Part shown: piece after piece, positions 47,468 to 58,528 of the stretch
How positions within the stretch are numbered: the first letter of the stretch is position 1
Layout: each line of letters begins with the position of its first letter
From: Talaromyces rugulosus
Taxonomy: Eukaryota > Ascomycota > Eurotiomycetes > Eurotiales > Trichocomaceae
Length of the DNA: 64,000 nt
Assembly: GCF_013368755.1 (NCBI RefSeq)
Contig: NC_049563.1
Location: forward strand, 248,001-312,000
Direction of reading: 5' to 3'
Program-made: the position numbers and the translations under genes
Notes under the pieces: generated by a model
Told to the model about the DNA's origin: nothing
The model's database searches: none
Seen by the model: the letters and a program-made list of their open reading frames with translations, nothing else

Positions 47468-48811
47468 GTTAGCTTTTGTTTTCATGTCTTCTGCTCTGTA
47501 AATACTACTGTAGGCGTTGGACACTTCACTTGTATTGTTATCAAAACGTTTTTATCTTTAAAATCCGGGTCATGACTAGCGTTTATTACTTAATTTCGAT
47601 AGCCAATGAAATTAATTGATTCTTTTCTACAGTACAGAGTCTTTGAAGGAACGCTTCCAGGGTCATGGGCTTGTTGCGGAGTCTACAGGTATCAATAGCT
47701 ATTAAAAGGCCCATGGCTGGTTACGCAGGCTATGGAGGATATCAATATAAAATCACTCTTGTTCTAGTCAAGACATGAAACGAATTTATTAAAGTAACCA
47801 AGTTATCTAGTACTACTTTGGACTTCAAGTGTACCGTGGCGCGAAATAATTAGAACAATGACTGTATGCATTTTTTGTACACAATGTTCAAATACAACCT
47901 TGAGATAAATCAACATCTATATCCAGGGAATATCTCCGGGACCTGTAGTATCTGCATCGCATAGAACAAGTTCAAGAGTCCATTTACCGTCGACTGATAA
48001 ATCAACATTTGAAAAGAGCCAGAAGACTACGTGTCCCTCGCATAAGAAGTGTGAGAATTAAAATGACATCAGCATTGCCACGAAATTTACCGAAAAAGTA
48101 AACCCTGAGCAGCGATCAAGGCCAAGCTACTCACTATTTCTTTTTTTCGCTTTTCAGTTTTCAAAAATGGGCCTGTCATGAACGACACATGTCGGCCAAT
48201 TTCTACGCTGACAGGGAAGAGTGCATAAACAACCGGCTTGTCAGGCCCACCCTCAAGCAAGGAGACCCGTCCGCTAAAAAACTAGGCAACGGGGGGATCG
48301 CAGCGCGAGAGGGGAATGAGATATATCACATTTTCTACATACCTGCTAGCCAATATGCAGCTTAGCGGCCGCTTTGGCACCTCGCCTGCGTGATATACAG
48401 CAGCCCTCGCCACGCCGAACGGTTGCTAGTGTCCGACCTGGCGTTGTGACCTGCATATACTAGCATTGATACGCCAATATGCTTCGCTGATGCTCATGTG
48501 GAGATGCATGGCGTCTCCATCAAAGCGTTGTCAACCCTGTTCAGATGCTGATTACCCTGACGCACCCCCTCTTTCTCACCTCTCTCTCCTCCCTCCTCTC
48601 TCGTGTATAGAATTACTAACAGCTGACTAGATCTGCAGGATCTGGTTTAGCTGGATGAACCAGCCCCTGGCTCACGAGCAATAATGAATGGTTAATAAGG
48701 ATCGCACCCCGGCCATCGGGGCTGGCTAGATTTCTAATCGCTCAGCTTACCCCAGCTACCTGGTGCGACTAGAACGAAAGAAAAACAAGCCGCAGAAAAG
48801 TTGTAACAACG
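47468..48811. other. Intergenic, 1.3 kb
   Basis: Upstream region of the P450 gene. A CT-rich tract (48566-48604) lies about 210 bp before the ATG. No gene supported. Confidence 0.5.
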
Positions 48812-50764
48812 ATGGCTTGGAGTTCGGTTTCTCTGGCTCTTTTGGGGGCCCTGGCCTTGTTCTTTGTATACAAACTTGTTGCGTATTTCAAATCTGCTCA
48901 GCGTCCCCCGTTGCCTCCAGGCCCGAAGCCCCAGTTCCTGGTTGGGAATCTGGGCGATCTCCCCAAGCCCGGAGAGCAAGAATGGACTCACTGGCTGAAA
49001 CACAAAGACCTATACGGTTTGTATTCGCAAAGCTAAGGACTCTCAACCCGTTCGCTAATAAAGTGTAGGTGGGATTAGTTCGGTTACGGTTATGGGTCAA
49101 ACGCTCATTATCCTTCACGATGTCCGCCTCGCTTTTGAGCTGATGGAAAAGCGCTCTGCGAAACATTCTTCGCGGCCCAAACAGGCCTTTGCGGGAGAAA
49201 TGTATGTCAACTACTTTCTCTCGGGTTGCGATTTCGAAGTATATTTTCGATCAAACTGACTATTACAAGGTGCGGATGGGAAGATTCCCTCGGTCTTTCG
49301 CCATACAACAATCGCTTCAGATTGCTTCGCAAAAACATGTCCAAAGTCCTCGGGTCACAGGTAGCTTCGGCGCGATTCAACCCGCTGCAGGAGGCGGAGG
49401 CTGGTCATTTCTTGATGCGTGTTTTGAATGACCCTGACAGCCTTACTGAGCATATCCGAACGTATGTCTCCATGTATAAAGTCGCACTATATTTTGCTAA
49501 CTATCGACGGATCATAGGCAAGCCGGATCCGTCATTCTTAAAATTTCGTATGGATATAACACGGAATCGCATAGGCCCGATCCTCTCGTGCAGCTGGCCG
49601 GCAAAGCTATGGACCAATTTGCGAAAGCTGGTGTGCCAGGAGCGTGGTTGGTGGATATTATCCCATCTTGTACAAACTCCTTTTCGCCAGATGTTCATTT
49701 AAAATTGAGCTGACGTTATAATAAGTAAAACACCTCCCAGATTGGGTTCCAGGCACTAGGTTCAAGCGGATTGCGCGCGAATGGAAAGGTTCACTTACAG
49801 AGTTGACAGAAAGACCATATGCATTTGTCAAGCACCAGATGGCGAATGGAGTCCATGAACAGTCTTTTCTCTCCCAGTTGCTCCAACAGCCTATCGCGAC
49901 TCCCGAAGAACTTTTTACTGTCAAATGCTCAGCGATGTCTCTCTTCGCTGCAGGTGCCGATACTGTAAGTTTGTTTTTCTTGCAGTTTATTGTAGTTTGG
50001 TCAATACGTTCGGAATGGATCGCTGACCTGCCATCTAGACTGTTTCCTCTCTTGCGTGCTTCTTCCTAGCCATGACATTGTTCCCCGAAGTGCAACGTAA
50101 AGCACAGGAAGAAATTGACCGAGTGATCGGCAGTGGCAGACTCCCTGTTGTCGCTGATCGCCCAAACCTTCCTTACATCGACGCAATTGTCAAGGAGATT
50201 CTCAGATGGCACCCGGTTGCTCCCATGGGCTTGCCACATATGACGACTGAGGATGATATATGCGAAGGCTACTTGATTCCAAAAGGAGCATACATTATGC
50301 CCAACGTATGGTGAGTTTTGTCTTTGCTATTTATTAATGAAAATACGCTAATAGAGAACAGGTTCTTCACACACGACCCATCTGTTTACAAAGACCCCAT
50401 GGTCTTCAAGCCTGAGCGGTTCCTCGCATCGGACGAACAACCCTTCCCCGAACCAGATCCGCATAGCCTCTCTTTTGGTTTCGGGCGCCGTATCTGCCCC
50501 GGTCGTCTCCTAGCCGATACGTCCCTGTACATCAACGCTGCGCAGTCTCTTGCCGTCTTCAGTATCAGTAAAGGTAAGAATGGGAGTGGACAGGAAATCA
50601 ATCCGTTAGTCAACTTTGAGCCTGGCGTTGTAAGCCACCCTGCTGCGTTCAAAGCTGCAATCAAGCCACGCTCGGAACAGCATGAAACCCTGATTAGGGA
50701 TATTGAGAAAACCAATCCGTGGCAGCACAGCGATGCCAAGATCTTACAAAACGTTAGCTGCTAG
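48812..50764 (+). CDS. Cytochrome P450, O-methylsterigmatocystin-oxidoreductase-like
   Basis: Seven exons: 48812-49016, 49069-49201, 49270-49461, 49518-49669, 49741-49964, 50039-50310, 50362-50764; 1581 nt, 526 residues. N-terminal anchor SLALLGALALFFVYKLVAYF, then RPPLPPGPKPQFLVGNLGDL. Exon 2-3 joins GEMCGWEDSLGLSPYNNRFR, a stretch typical of the OrdA/CYP620-like group, and exon 4 gives VILKISYGYNTE. I-helix FAAGADT|TVSSLACFFLAM (intron between the two Thr), ExxR in KEILRWHPVAPMGLPH, PERF-like FKPERFLASD, and heme loop FGFGRRICPGR with the Cys ligand. All P450 landmarks are intact, so the product is probably active. The homology is to enzymes of polyketide and hydrocarbon oxidation, but no polyketide synthase is visible in this window. 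Confidence 0.93.
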
Positions 50765-51619
50765 ATATTAGCTATTAGTCATAAGTTTTTAGGAGTTCAA
50801 ATTAGTAGGGGTTTACTAAAATGAACTAATCACGATCGCGATCCATAGTGTCTTTCTGCTTCTAACCAGGTTTAGGACAATGAACTGAAGTTAAGACGAG
50901 TCAAACAAGGGATCCAAGCGCACAGAGTAATACGTAACCCATTGTCGAGTGTCAACCTGGTCCATGTGTTCTATGATAAGCAGGGGGTCTGTGAGCCATG
51001 CAGTGAACATGTAAGATGGTACACAGACCTTTTCACATATTGCATGATGGCCGCATGTAATTTCGGAACCTGCCGTGCTAGGGGATAAAATGAGTCGTGT
51101 AATTGATAGGGCGATCTATTTTGTTTCGGACTTCTTTGCAACTAATCACAAAAAAGTTTTTATTGATCGCCCGGTACCCCGGACACTGCCTGCGCCAGGC
51201 TGATCTAGCCTCTCCCCCTTGCGCCGGGATGCGCTCCCGCCACTATTGCCTTCCACAGTATGCAGTCCGGGGAGATAGCCTTGCATTAATAACTCGATTC
51301 TTAGACTTGATATATCGGATTTATTTAGGTTCGGGTTCGGATGCAGTGATTGATAGGCTGTTGTTGTTTATTTTTGATAATTCCCCGGTCGTCTGGGGCG
51401 CCATGTTGGTTATTTGACCAGTAAAGAGGCAAGTTCTCCTTGCAGGTTGCTTTGATATTTTACTTTTTTTCTTTGTTTAGGTGTGCGGCTTTTTTTTTTG
51501 GTTTCTGTAGTTTTTTACAAGATATAAAGATGGCGTCCTTTTCTGGCTGAACGCCATTGTAGCCAAGCCGTCGAGTCAAGTAACCCCCAAGTGAATAGTA
51601 TTCATTGCGACTGCACAAA
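50765..51619. other. Intergenic
   Basis: 855 bp, with a T-rich stretch at 51450-51520 shortly before the receptor gene. Nothing coding supported. Confidence 0.45.
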
Positions 51620-53306
51620 ATGAAGTACACATTCGTTTTTCTGCTTTCTGCCCTCTTTGCGGCCATTGGTCAAGCAAGTCTGTTGGACGAGCTGCCTAGC
51701 TGCGCGGTAAGGCTGCATCCATACCATGTCCTCAACCAAAGCTGATGATGATACTTCTGAGCAGGCCACCTGTTTTAAAAACTCCCTTTCGACTACTCAG
51801 TGCTCTCCACAGGATATTTCCTGCCTCTGTGCAGATGCTAGCTTCCAGGGTACCGTCCAGTTGTGCTTGGGTAGCGGGGTTTGCACTCCAAAAGAGGTTC
51901 TCAGTAAGACTTTTCTTCTCGAGTAGTTTGAACCAGCTAACAGATTAGCAACGACAAATGCAACATCATCGGCCTGTGGGCTTCCGGCACATGATATCAG
52001 AGCAACCGTGATCGGTATTCCGGCTACTTTTGGCAGTCTGGCAATCATCTTTGTGTTTGTCCGTATCTATGCGCGTCTGTTTATCAACAAGTTCTTTGCT
52101 TGGGATGACCGTTTCATCGTTGCTGCTTTGGTATGACTTTTTGTTGTCTTTTCAGAGCTATTTCTAATATACCCAGGTGTTTGCTCTTCCGTTGAACTTC
52201 TTGATGTTTCCAAGTGAGTCGACTCCTATAGCTTCTGATGTCGGCTTCGATATTTCAATGTTGCTAATAATATATAGTGGCAAACTCTGGAATGGGCAAG
52301 GACATTTGGACAATACCGTTCAAAGACCTAACTCAAACACTAAAAGTCAGTATTACGATTCAGCTTCTTCATCATCGATGCTCATTACATTGGACAGGAG
52401 CTATACTTCGCCGAAGTCTTCTACATGGTCTCGGAAATGTTCACCCAGCTATCCATCCTCGCGTTTTATCTACGTGTTTTCGATTCTAGATTGTTCCGCA
52501 ACGTTGCCCTCGCAATCGGTGTGTTTGTTATTTGCTTCGGAATATCGAATACCATGTCCATGATCCTTCAATGCACCCCGGTCTCGTTCTTCTGGGACGG
52601 GTGGACTGGTGAGTACGTCGGGAAATGCATCGACATTAATTCATTTTCGTGGGCGCGCGCTGCGATTGAGATTTTGGTGGATTTGGCAATTATCTCACTT
52701 CCGATTCCATTGCTTCTGAGACTCAAATTGAGCTGGAACAAAAAGTTGCAAATCTTGTCCATGTTCTCGATTGGATTCTTGTACGTCTTTTTTTTTCCCT
52801 TGCTCCTTATCTGGTTCAATTGTCTAACTTGGATATAGGATTACACTCGTCAGTATTCTTCGTCTCGAATCACTTGTCCGATTCTCCAAGTCTACAAACA
52901 CTACATGTAAACACCCCGTCCCTTTTCTGTCAAGTCAATATTAACCTCCGAACCTATTACAGATGACAATGCGCCTGCAATCTACTGGTCTGTACTCGAA
53001 TGCGACATTGCCATTCTCTGCGCCTGCATGCCGGCCTTGCGTATCATCCTCGGTGCAGTCTTCCCGGAGTATTTCGGAAGCAGCTTCAACTCCGAGGCCT
53101 CCCCTTCGCGAGAGAGCAATAAAAAGTCGGCTTCGCGACAGAGTGGCATGATCATGAAAGCTGGCTCTTCTACGTCGTCGGACCCGGAGGCAGACCCAAT
53201 CAACAAGAGTATTGCGTCGTGGGGGGCTGTGCCTACGGGCACCGATGATCGCTCACGCACGCCGAGTCCGGTGGAAATGCATTCCGTGAAGACCGATCAC
53301 GCTTAA
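51620..53306 (+). CDS. CFEM-domain PTH11-like receptor/integral membrane protein
   Basis: Eight exons: 51620-51706, 51765-51903, 51949-52130, 52177-52213, 52278-52345, 52398-52780, 52839-52906, 52963-53306; 1308 nt, 435 residues. Signal peptide MKYTFVFLLSALFAAIGQAS, then the CFEM eight-Cys extracellular module (LPSCAATCFKNSLSTTQCSP, DISCLCADASF, LCLGSGVC, SACGLP). Seven-helix body of the rhodopsin-like Pth11 family: FGSLAIIFVFVRIYARLFI, MVSEMFTQLSILAFYLRVFD, CTPVSFFWDGWTGE and IEILVDLAIISLPIPLLLRL. The final helix (LECDIAILCACMPALRII) leads to a Ser-rich cytoplasmic tail (EASPSRESNKKSASRQS). Pth11 of the rice blast fungus senses host surface cues; the CFEM form is common in ascomycetes. Ligand unknown. 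The 37-nt exon 4 is unusually short. Confidence 0.93.
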
Positions 53307-53766
53307 GCCCATGTTCTAGTAGAGGATTAGGCAGCAGTAAACAACGTCTGTCCGTATGCAGTCAACATTGAACTGGTTGGTGTTTGTGCACGTGTCAACT
53401 GTTGGGGGGACTGGTGTGGTGTTTGGGTGGTTCTATCAATTGATGGGTTTGTTCATTCTCAGCTAAATATTTACGCATAACTTGTCTCCTTCTTTATCAA
53501 ATCTTGGAGACGATTTCGGGATCTGATGTTCTTTCAAATGTTCAAATAGTATATATTTGGATTTCGCTTCACAATGTAACCCGATTTATGAGTGTAGCAT
53601 TGTTAGCTATTATCAAAAATATCAGTTTAATCTTTTCATATTTCGACACCTAACAGAAAGGTAACGAAACCAACATTGCACTATCATGCACAAGATCAAA
53701 AAACCGAACCAAACGATAATCCAAGGGTATCCAATACTAATTAATCAGTAGTTACTGGTCAGCCGG
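53307..53766. other. Intergenic between converging genes
   Basis: 460 bp, AT-rich, shared 3' flank of the receptor and PLAC8 genes. Confidence 0.45.
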
Positions 53767-54313
53767 CTACTGCTGAGGCGGGTACATCATCCCCTGTGGG
53801 GGTTGATATTCGGCGTGTGTAACAATCTCGGATTTCCGAACCATCTCTTTCTCTTCCTGCATCAGAGCACAACAGGGACACCAGTAAGAAGCGCAGCAGT
53901 CACCGAATCCGGAGCCCTGGGTGCCGAGCTGTTCGCGCATATCGGTGCGCTTGAGTGTTTGGAGAACCCATTGCAGCCCGCAGCACGAGAGGGCGCACCA
54001 TCCCATACACTATTCGGTGTTAGAACATGAAGCGAGTAAATATGTATATAAAAGAAGAAGCTTACATCGCCATTGCAGCGGCCGTAATCATTGAGGCTGG
54101 GATCGCGGCGCCGGGCTTGGGTTTTGCCGAAGAGGAAACACGAGCAGAACGAAGCGCACAATCCTTGAATTTCATATTAGCTCGGCAAATTCAACACTAG
54201 AGCGCTGCATTAGACGTACATGTTTTGAATGGTGTGCAGCAGTCCCAGAACGAATAGGCCCATTCGCTGGTTTGGTGTTGCGCGTTGGCCGGAGGGATGT
54301 ACTTTGGTTCCAT
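53767..54313 (-). CDS. PLAC8-family cysteine-rich protein
   Basis: Three exons: 54220-54313, 54066-54163 and 53767-54009. Order matches the fungal PLAC8 pattern: EWAYSFWDCCTPFKT, then CASFCSCFLFGKTQARRRDP, GRCNGD|CMGWCALSCCG, LQTLKRTDMREQLGTQGSGF and GDCCASYWCPCCALMQEEKE, where the WCPCC cluster is the hallmark. PLAC8 proteins are small membrane-associated proteins involved in metal tolerance or cell size in other organisms. Oddity: the phase needed at the first junction (T from exon 1 plus GA of exon 2) makes a UGA codon, although both flanks are clearly coding. Either the splice sites differ from the canonical ones I chose or the gene carries a nonsense codon. The short tail YQPPQGMMYPPQQ is proline/glutamine rich. 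The ATG is at 54311-54313. Confidence 0.8.
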
Positions 54314-55011
54314 GGTGTCTGGAGTTTGAAAGTGGTCCTGAAGTCTTGGAGAGAGAAGAGAGAAGGACGCCGTACATACAAGTGAGCTCTGGTTCTGATT
54401 TAATTAACAATTTGTGGTTTTAATTCAAACTTGACACGAACTACCATCGAATCGATGTTCCTCATAGGGCTAGGCATTGCCAAAAATAGCTCCCGGCAGC
54501 CAACAAGAACGTGTTTGATGCTTCAGCTCAGACTGTTCGACCCACGGCTGAGACGAGCTGAATTGAAAGAAAACCTTTTGATTTGACATGATTCGTTTGT
54601 ATTTACTTTGCGTTTGCTATCGCCAACTGTACTCCACATAGCCCCTCGTCCCTCGGTAGTGGTCAGAACCTACTCCTAACAAGACACGATTTTTTATCAG
54701 GTTTGACAAACTTTCGAGGCCCCTGCATAACTTCTAAGGAATCTTGAAACTTTTGGGGAATTTTTTAAAACCTCAATAAAATGTATATATTTGACGAGAA
54801 AAGTAAGATATACATACTACTGATTTAGTTTTTTATTCTATTTTTAACGAATTAACGCTTCTGGGATGGCGTACAGGATTAATAAGGTCAATAAGCTTTG
54901 TATAGTTAATAGTATACGAGATATATTTTTTAATATTTTTAAAAAAAATTATCACTTAAAATATTTATATATATATATGTAGGTGTTTGTATGTTGTCCG
55001 TACTAGATTAC

Positions 55012-55722
55012 TACAATACCGGAAAATGCAGGAACGCGGATACCGTTCAGCAACGTTGCAGCGACATTGTGTAGGTTTGCAAAGGATCAAGAAGACTACA
55101 CAAGCATGACCGTCGCAAATGTCACTATGTATCCAATTTTCTAAGCGTAGTGACTTTTTGCGATGTATTGGCAACATGGTGACGTTGTAAAGTGTGAAAC
55201 AGTTACAAACCACTTTCTATGTTGTAGAATTTGATACGTCTATATTTCTTGATACGTTATAAATTAATTACAATTCAAATAGAAGTCGCTTGTATTTTTG
55301 TATTCTAATTACAAATTGAGAAGCCGCAGTGAGGCCTATACTAAGCCCTGTAGGACCAATATAAAAGCGTACTTAGGAAGCTTGCAGGGTGGCCCGCAGG
55401 CCTGCAGGTCTACGTGTACTGTTTTCACTAAATTGAGAAGCTTGTAAGCTGGTTAGTGTGGCCTTGGAGGGTTGGGGAGGGAGGCGGATATATATATATC
55501 TGAGGGTGGTGTTGATATATATTTTATCAGGGTTGACCCTCTGGGGTAAACGTGACGCGTTTGATTAGTTTTGTGGGTCTAACAATCTAAAAAATCAGTT
55601 TTTATTGGTTCTCTATATGAATTATATAGTTGTAGGCTGGTTGCATGACTGTTACCAAGCCTGTCAACGTTGCTGCGACGTTGCTGAACGGTATCCCCAT
55701 TCCCCCCAAAACCGGTATTGTA
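55012..55722. mobile_element. Candidate non-autonomous DNA transposon (MITE-like) with long inverted ends
   Basis: Left arm 55012-55069 begins TACAATACCGG and contains GGATACCGTTCAGCAACGTT at 55038. Right arm 55665-55722 is its reverse complement: CAACGTTGCTGCGACGTTGC ... GAACGGTATCC ... CCGGTATTGTA. Outer bases (TACAATACCGG) match perfectly, and the inner 30 nt around GATACCGTTCAGCAACGT match except for two or three substitutions. About 710 bp overall and no transposase. No clear target-site duplication could be fixed. Confidence 0.6.
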
Positions 55723-55800
55723 TCTCTAGCTATCTGGTCTATCTCGGCACTGCTGATCTTAGAGTAGAGAATTATTTGAATACTACTAGTAGTATATTAC

Positions 55801-55945
55801 GGCATAGGGCGGCCAGCCGCACGCGCTAATCTGGAAATATTCGTAGAATTTCAATCTCTGAATTTACTTGACTACATATATAACATCGGGGGAGATAGAG
55901 GTTGCCTGTCCCAATCTAGTTCGTGCGGCTTGCCGCCCTGAGGAG
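55801..55945. repeat. Short inverted repeat, possible second MITE
   Basis: AGGGCGGCCAGCCGCACGCGCTA (55806-55828) is the reverse complement, with few mismatches, of TAGTTCGTGCGGCTTGCCGCCC (55918-55938 region). About 90 bp lie between the arms. It lies just after the larger inverted-repeat element and differs in sequence from it. Confidence 0.5.
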
Positions 55946-56678
55946 CGGCAGGGTGCAGCCAGGAAGAGGCATCTTGCGTTCAGCTGTCTGCGTGGCTCGT
56001 CTTAAATTGGATGCGATAAAATCGGGTTTGGCAAAACCTGCTTACATGAATTGCATTATTGTTATAAGTTGTCTCACAATTATACCGCTTAGCGAAAAGA
56101 ATAATCTTACACATAAATACAGAGTACAATGCTACTAAAACTTACCACTCTCCCACTGCTGCATACTCAATCTTCTGGACCCTTTTTTTCCTAATGTCCT
56201 TTAATTAAATCTGTATGCTTAGAATTATATATATATATATTTTTAAATAACAAGAAATATAAACTAAATAAATTAAATTAAGATATAAAGTATATTACTC
56301 AACGAAAAATTATCCGCTATGCTAATCTACTAGGCTAGTGATATAGATTGTGTTTGAATATATACTCACCAGATCGTTTTGCTCTAGAGTAGACCAGTGG
56401 CCGAAACTGAGACCTCCTATTGAATTTTTTGTTTTTTATGCCCTGGTGTAGTGAAAAGCTTGTATTGACGATATGATCTATTGTGGGACGACACCATTAG
56501 AATTAATATTTCTTTGCAAATGAGACTTGCCTGGTTATAGGCAATAGTATATTCTATTTTTCACGTACATTGAATATCTAATTACTCTCCCAATGGAAGC
56601 CCCAAACCAGCAGAATGTAGATGAACCGCACGATCGAAGGTAGCGAAGATTTCATCTAAGAAACACCCCTTTCCTTGG

Positions 56679-57806
56679 TCAAGTATTCTTTTCTTCACTT
56701 GTAGATGCCTGGTAACTTGACTTGGACAGTTGATCGAGTCTTACGCTTGCCACCTTCCGAACCATATCCGTGTTGTACGCTCCATACCATAGATGCTGCG
56801 TCTCCGTAATGCTATCCTCAACTTCTGTAAATTTGTTCCCAATAATAGTGATCCCCTGCCCATTTGTTTCACTGCTACTTGCTAGGTAAGCAGCCGCCAG
56901 GGCCACGCTACCCGGCTCATTGACGGGAACACCCTGTGTTCTGAACGCTTCGGCTGCTTGTCGAGGGAAAAGATTTGAAATCGTTCCGCCCGGGGCAATT
57001 AATCCAACGTTGATATTACTTTCAGGAGCCCTATGACGGACGGCTCGCATAAGACCAACTACGCCGTGCTTTGCCGTCGAGTATAGTGGCAAGTTGGGAC
57101 GCTCGTTGTAGGAGGATGTTGATCCTGTCAAAACAAGGCTGCCTCCCGGAGGGTCATTTTGCTTCAGGTGGTGAAGGGCTAGTTTCGTTGCTGATTGAGA
57201 GGTTAGCACATTTTCTGCAAGCGGCCAATACATCCTTTCTGTGGTCGGTTTATGACTGAAGGAACATACTGTAAATTACACCCCTCAAATTGACGTCGAT
57301 GACTGTCAAGTCTGGAGGCGTAAGGAAGCAATCCGAATCAAATATGTCTGTAAACACGGTGTTTTTCTCTCCTATACCGGCATTCGCAAAAACCAGATCA
57401 ATTTGGCCATACTCCTGCTTCACCTGTGAAAAAAAGGAAACTTGGCTGGTCCAACTGGTAACATCTGCGTAGATGAACTTGGCGTTCCTCGTAAGCAGTC
57501 AGCTATTGAGTCTACGATGCATAAAGACACTTCACTTCTTCGGAGACGGCTAATTACTTTCCCGCAGACTTCAATGATAATTCCACGACTGCGCCGGCCG
57601 CACGGTCGGTGTCTCCGAACGCCACGATAGTGCCATGTTCAGTCAGAAGTTCAACGATTGCTTTCCCAATGCCGCTGGCACCGCCTGATGTTTTAAGTCC
57701 CAAGTCACAGAGGCAAGCTTAGAAGTGATTTGGACCCACCAGTTACGATTGCGACCTTTTTGTTGAGGTCCCCCAAATCACCTTTAGTAATGGATAGTTC
57801 AGTCAT
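56679..57806 (-). CDS. Short-chain dehydrogenase/reductase (SDR)
   Basis: Four exons: 57740-57806, 57558-57684, 57270-57487 and 56679-57190; 924 nt, 307 residues, classical SDR size. Spliced motifs: cofactor loop VAIVTGGASGIGKAIVELL, FGDTDR (Asp after beta-2, favouring NAD), KNAKFIYADVTSW, active-site structural motif LVFANAGIG, VIDVNLRGVIYTTKLAL, catalytic Ser in SLVLTGSTSSY and YxxxK in YSTAKHGVVGLMRAV, then INVGLIAPGGTISNL. Everything needed for activity is present. The 3' end has an extra tail (VRLDQLSKSSYQASTSEEKN). It lies on the same strand as the Baeyer-Villiger-type monooxygenase, about 720 bp downstream of it, so an alcohol-to-ketone-to-ester sequence is plausible. Confidence 0.92.
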
Positions 57807-58528
57807 GACGTATGGTGGTAGATCGGCAAGTAGAACAATATGTAGCCGATAATGGTGGAAAGTCGACACCTTTTCTATTCCAGCTTCGAGTCAGGAAGTC
57901 TTCAAGTCTAGCCGGTACTTCCGAGGCTCGGACGGTTTTAAGCTTTGAATAAGCGAGGCGGCCGAGGTCAGTTGGGGTTTGTTTTAGTACTGCAGCAAGA
58001 TGGCAACACGGGGAAGTCGCATCAAATTGGATAGTTGTAGCTCACAATGGCACAAAGGTCGTACGCTGTAACAATGTGAACTGTGTAGAAATTGAACAAA
58101 TCAACACGTAATAAAACAAATGCGCGATTTCTTATTTCTAACAACTCTAAGAGCACAACAAGGGGTGGAATCGAATAAGGATTTGCTTTCATTCGTATTC
58201 GGAAATTTGCTCAGACGTTGTGTGCTATGTGTTCTAATTGACTGATGTCTTCATAAATCTCCTAACAGCTTGACGTGCCTTTTTGTGTGTATACTCTTTA
58301 CTCTATTGTTTACGTCGTATTTTTTGTAATTTATACAATTTTGATGTAGTTCTAGAATATAGTTCATTATGTTTATTAATATTATAATTTTCCCTATTTA
58401 TAAATTTTTAATTTTAATCCATTCGAATTTCGACTCTAATTTATATATCATTTTCTAATATTCAAATAATCAACCAAATAATCGATATCCGATTCCACTC
58501 GCATAGCTTCACTGATAAAATCCAACGT
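57807..58528. other. Intergenic between SDR and monooxygenase
   Basis: 722 bp, with a very AT-rich tract at 58270-58480 just beyond the monooxygenase stop. Nothing coding seen. Confidence 0.5.

Larger units (their letters stand above)
54314..56678. other. AT-rich, repeat-bearing island
   Basis: 2.4 kb without a supportable gene, with long A/T tracts (54770-54990, 56160-56300) and two inverted-repeat structures listed separately. Composition suggests old transposon remains, possibly mutated by RIP. Confidence 0.7.

Noticed and set aside
54965..55829. Two frames sharing the peptide VAERYP
   Set aside because: The shared peptide comes from the two inverted arms of the repeat element, not from related genes.
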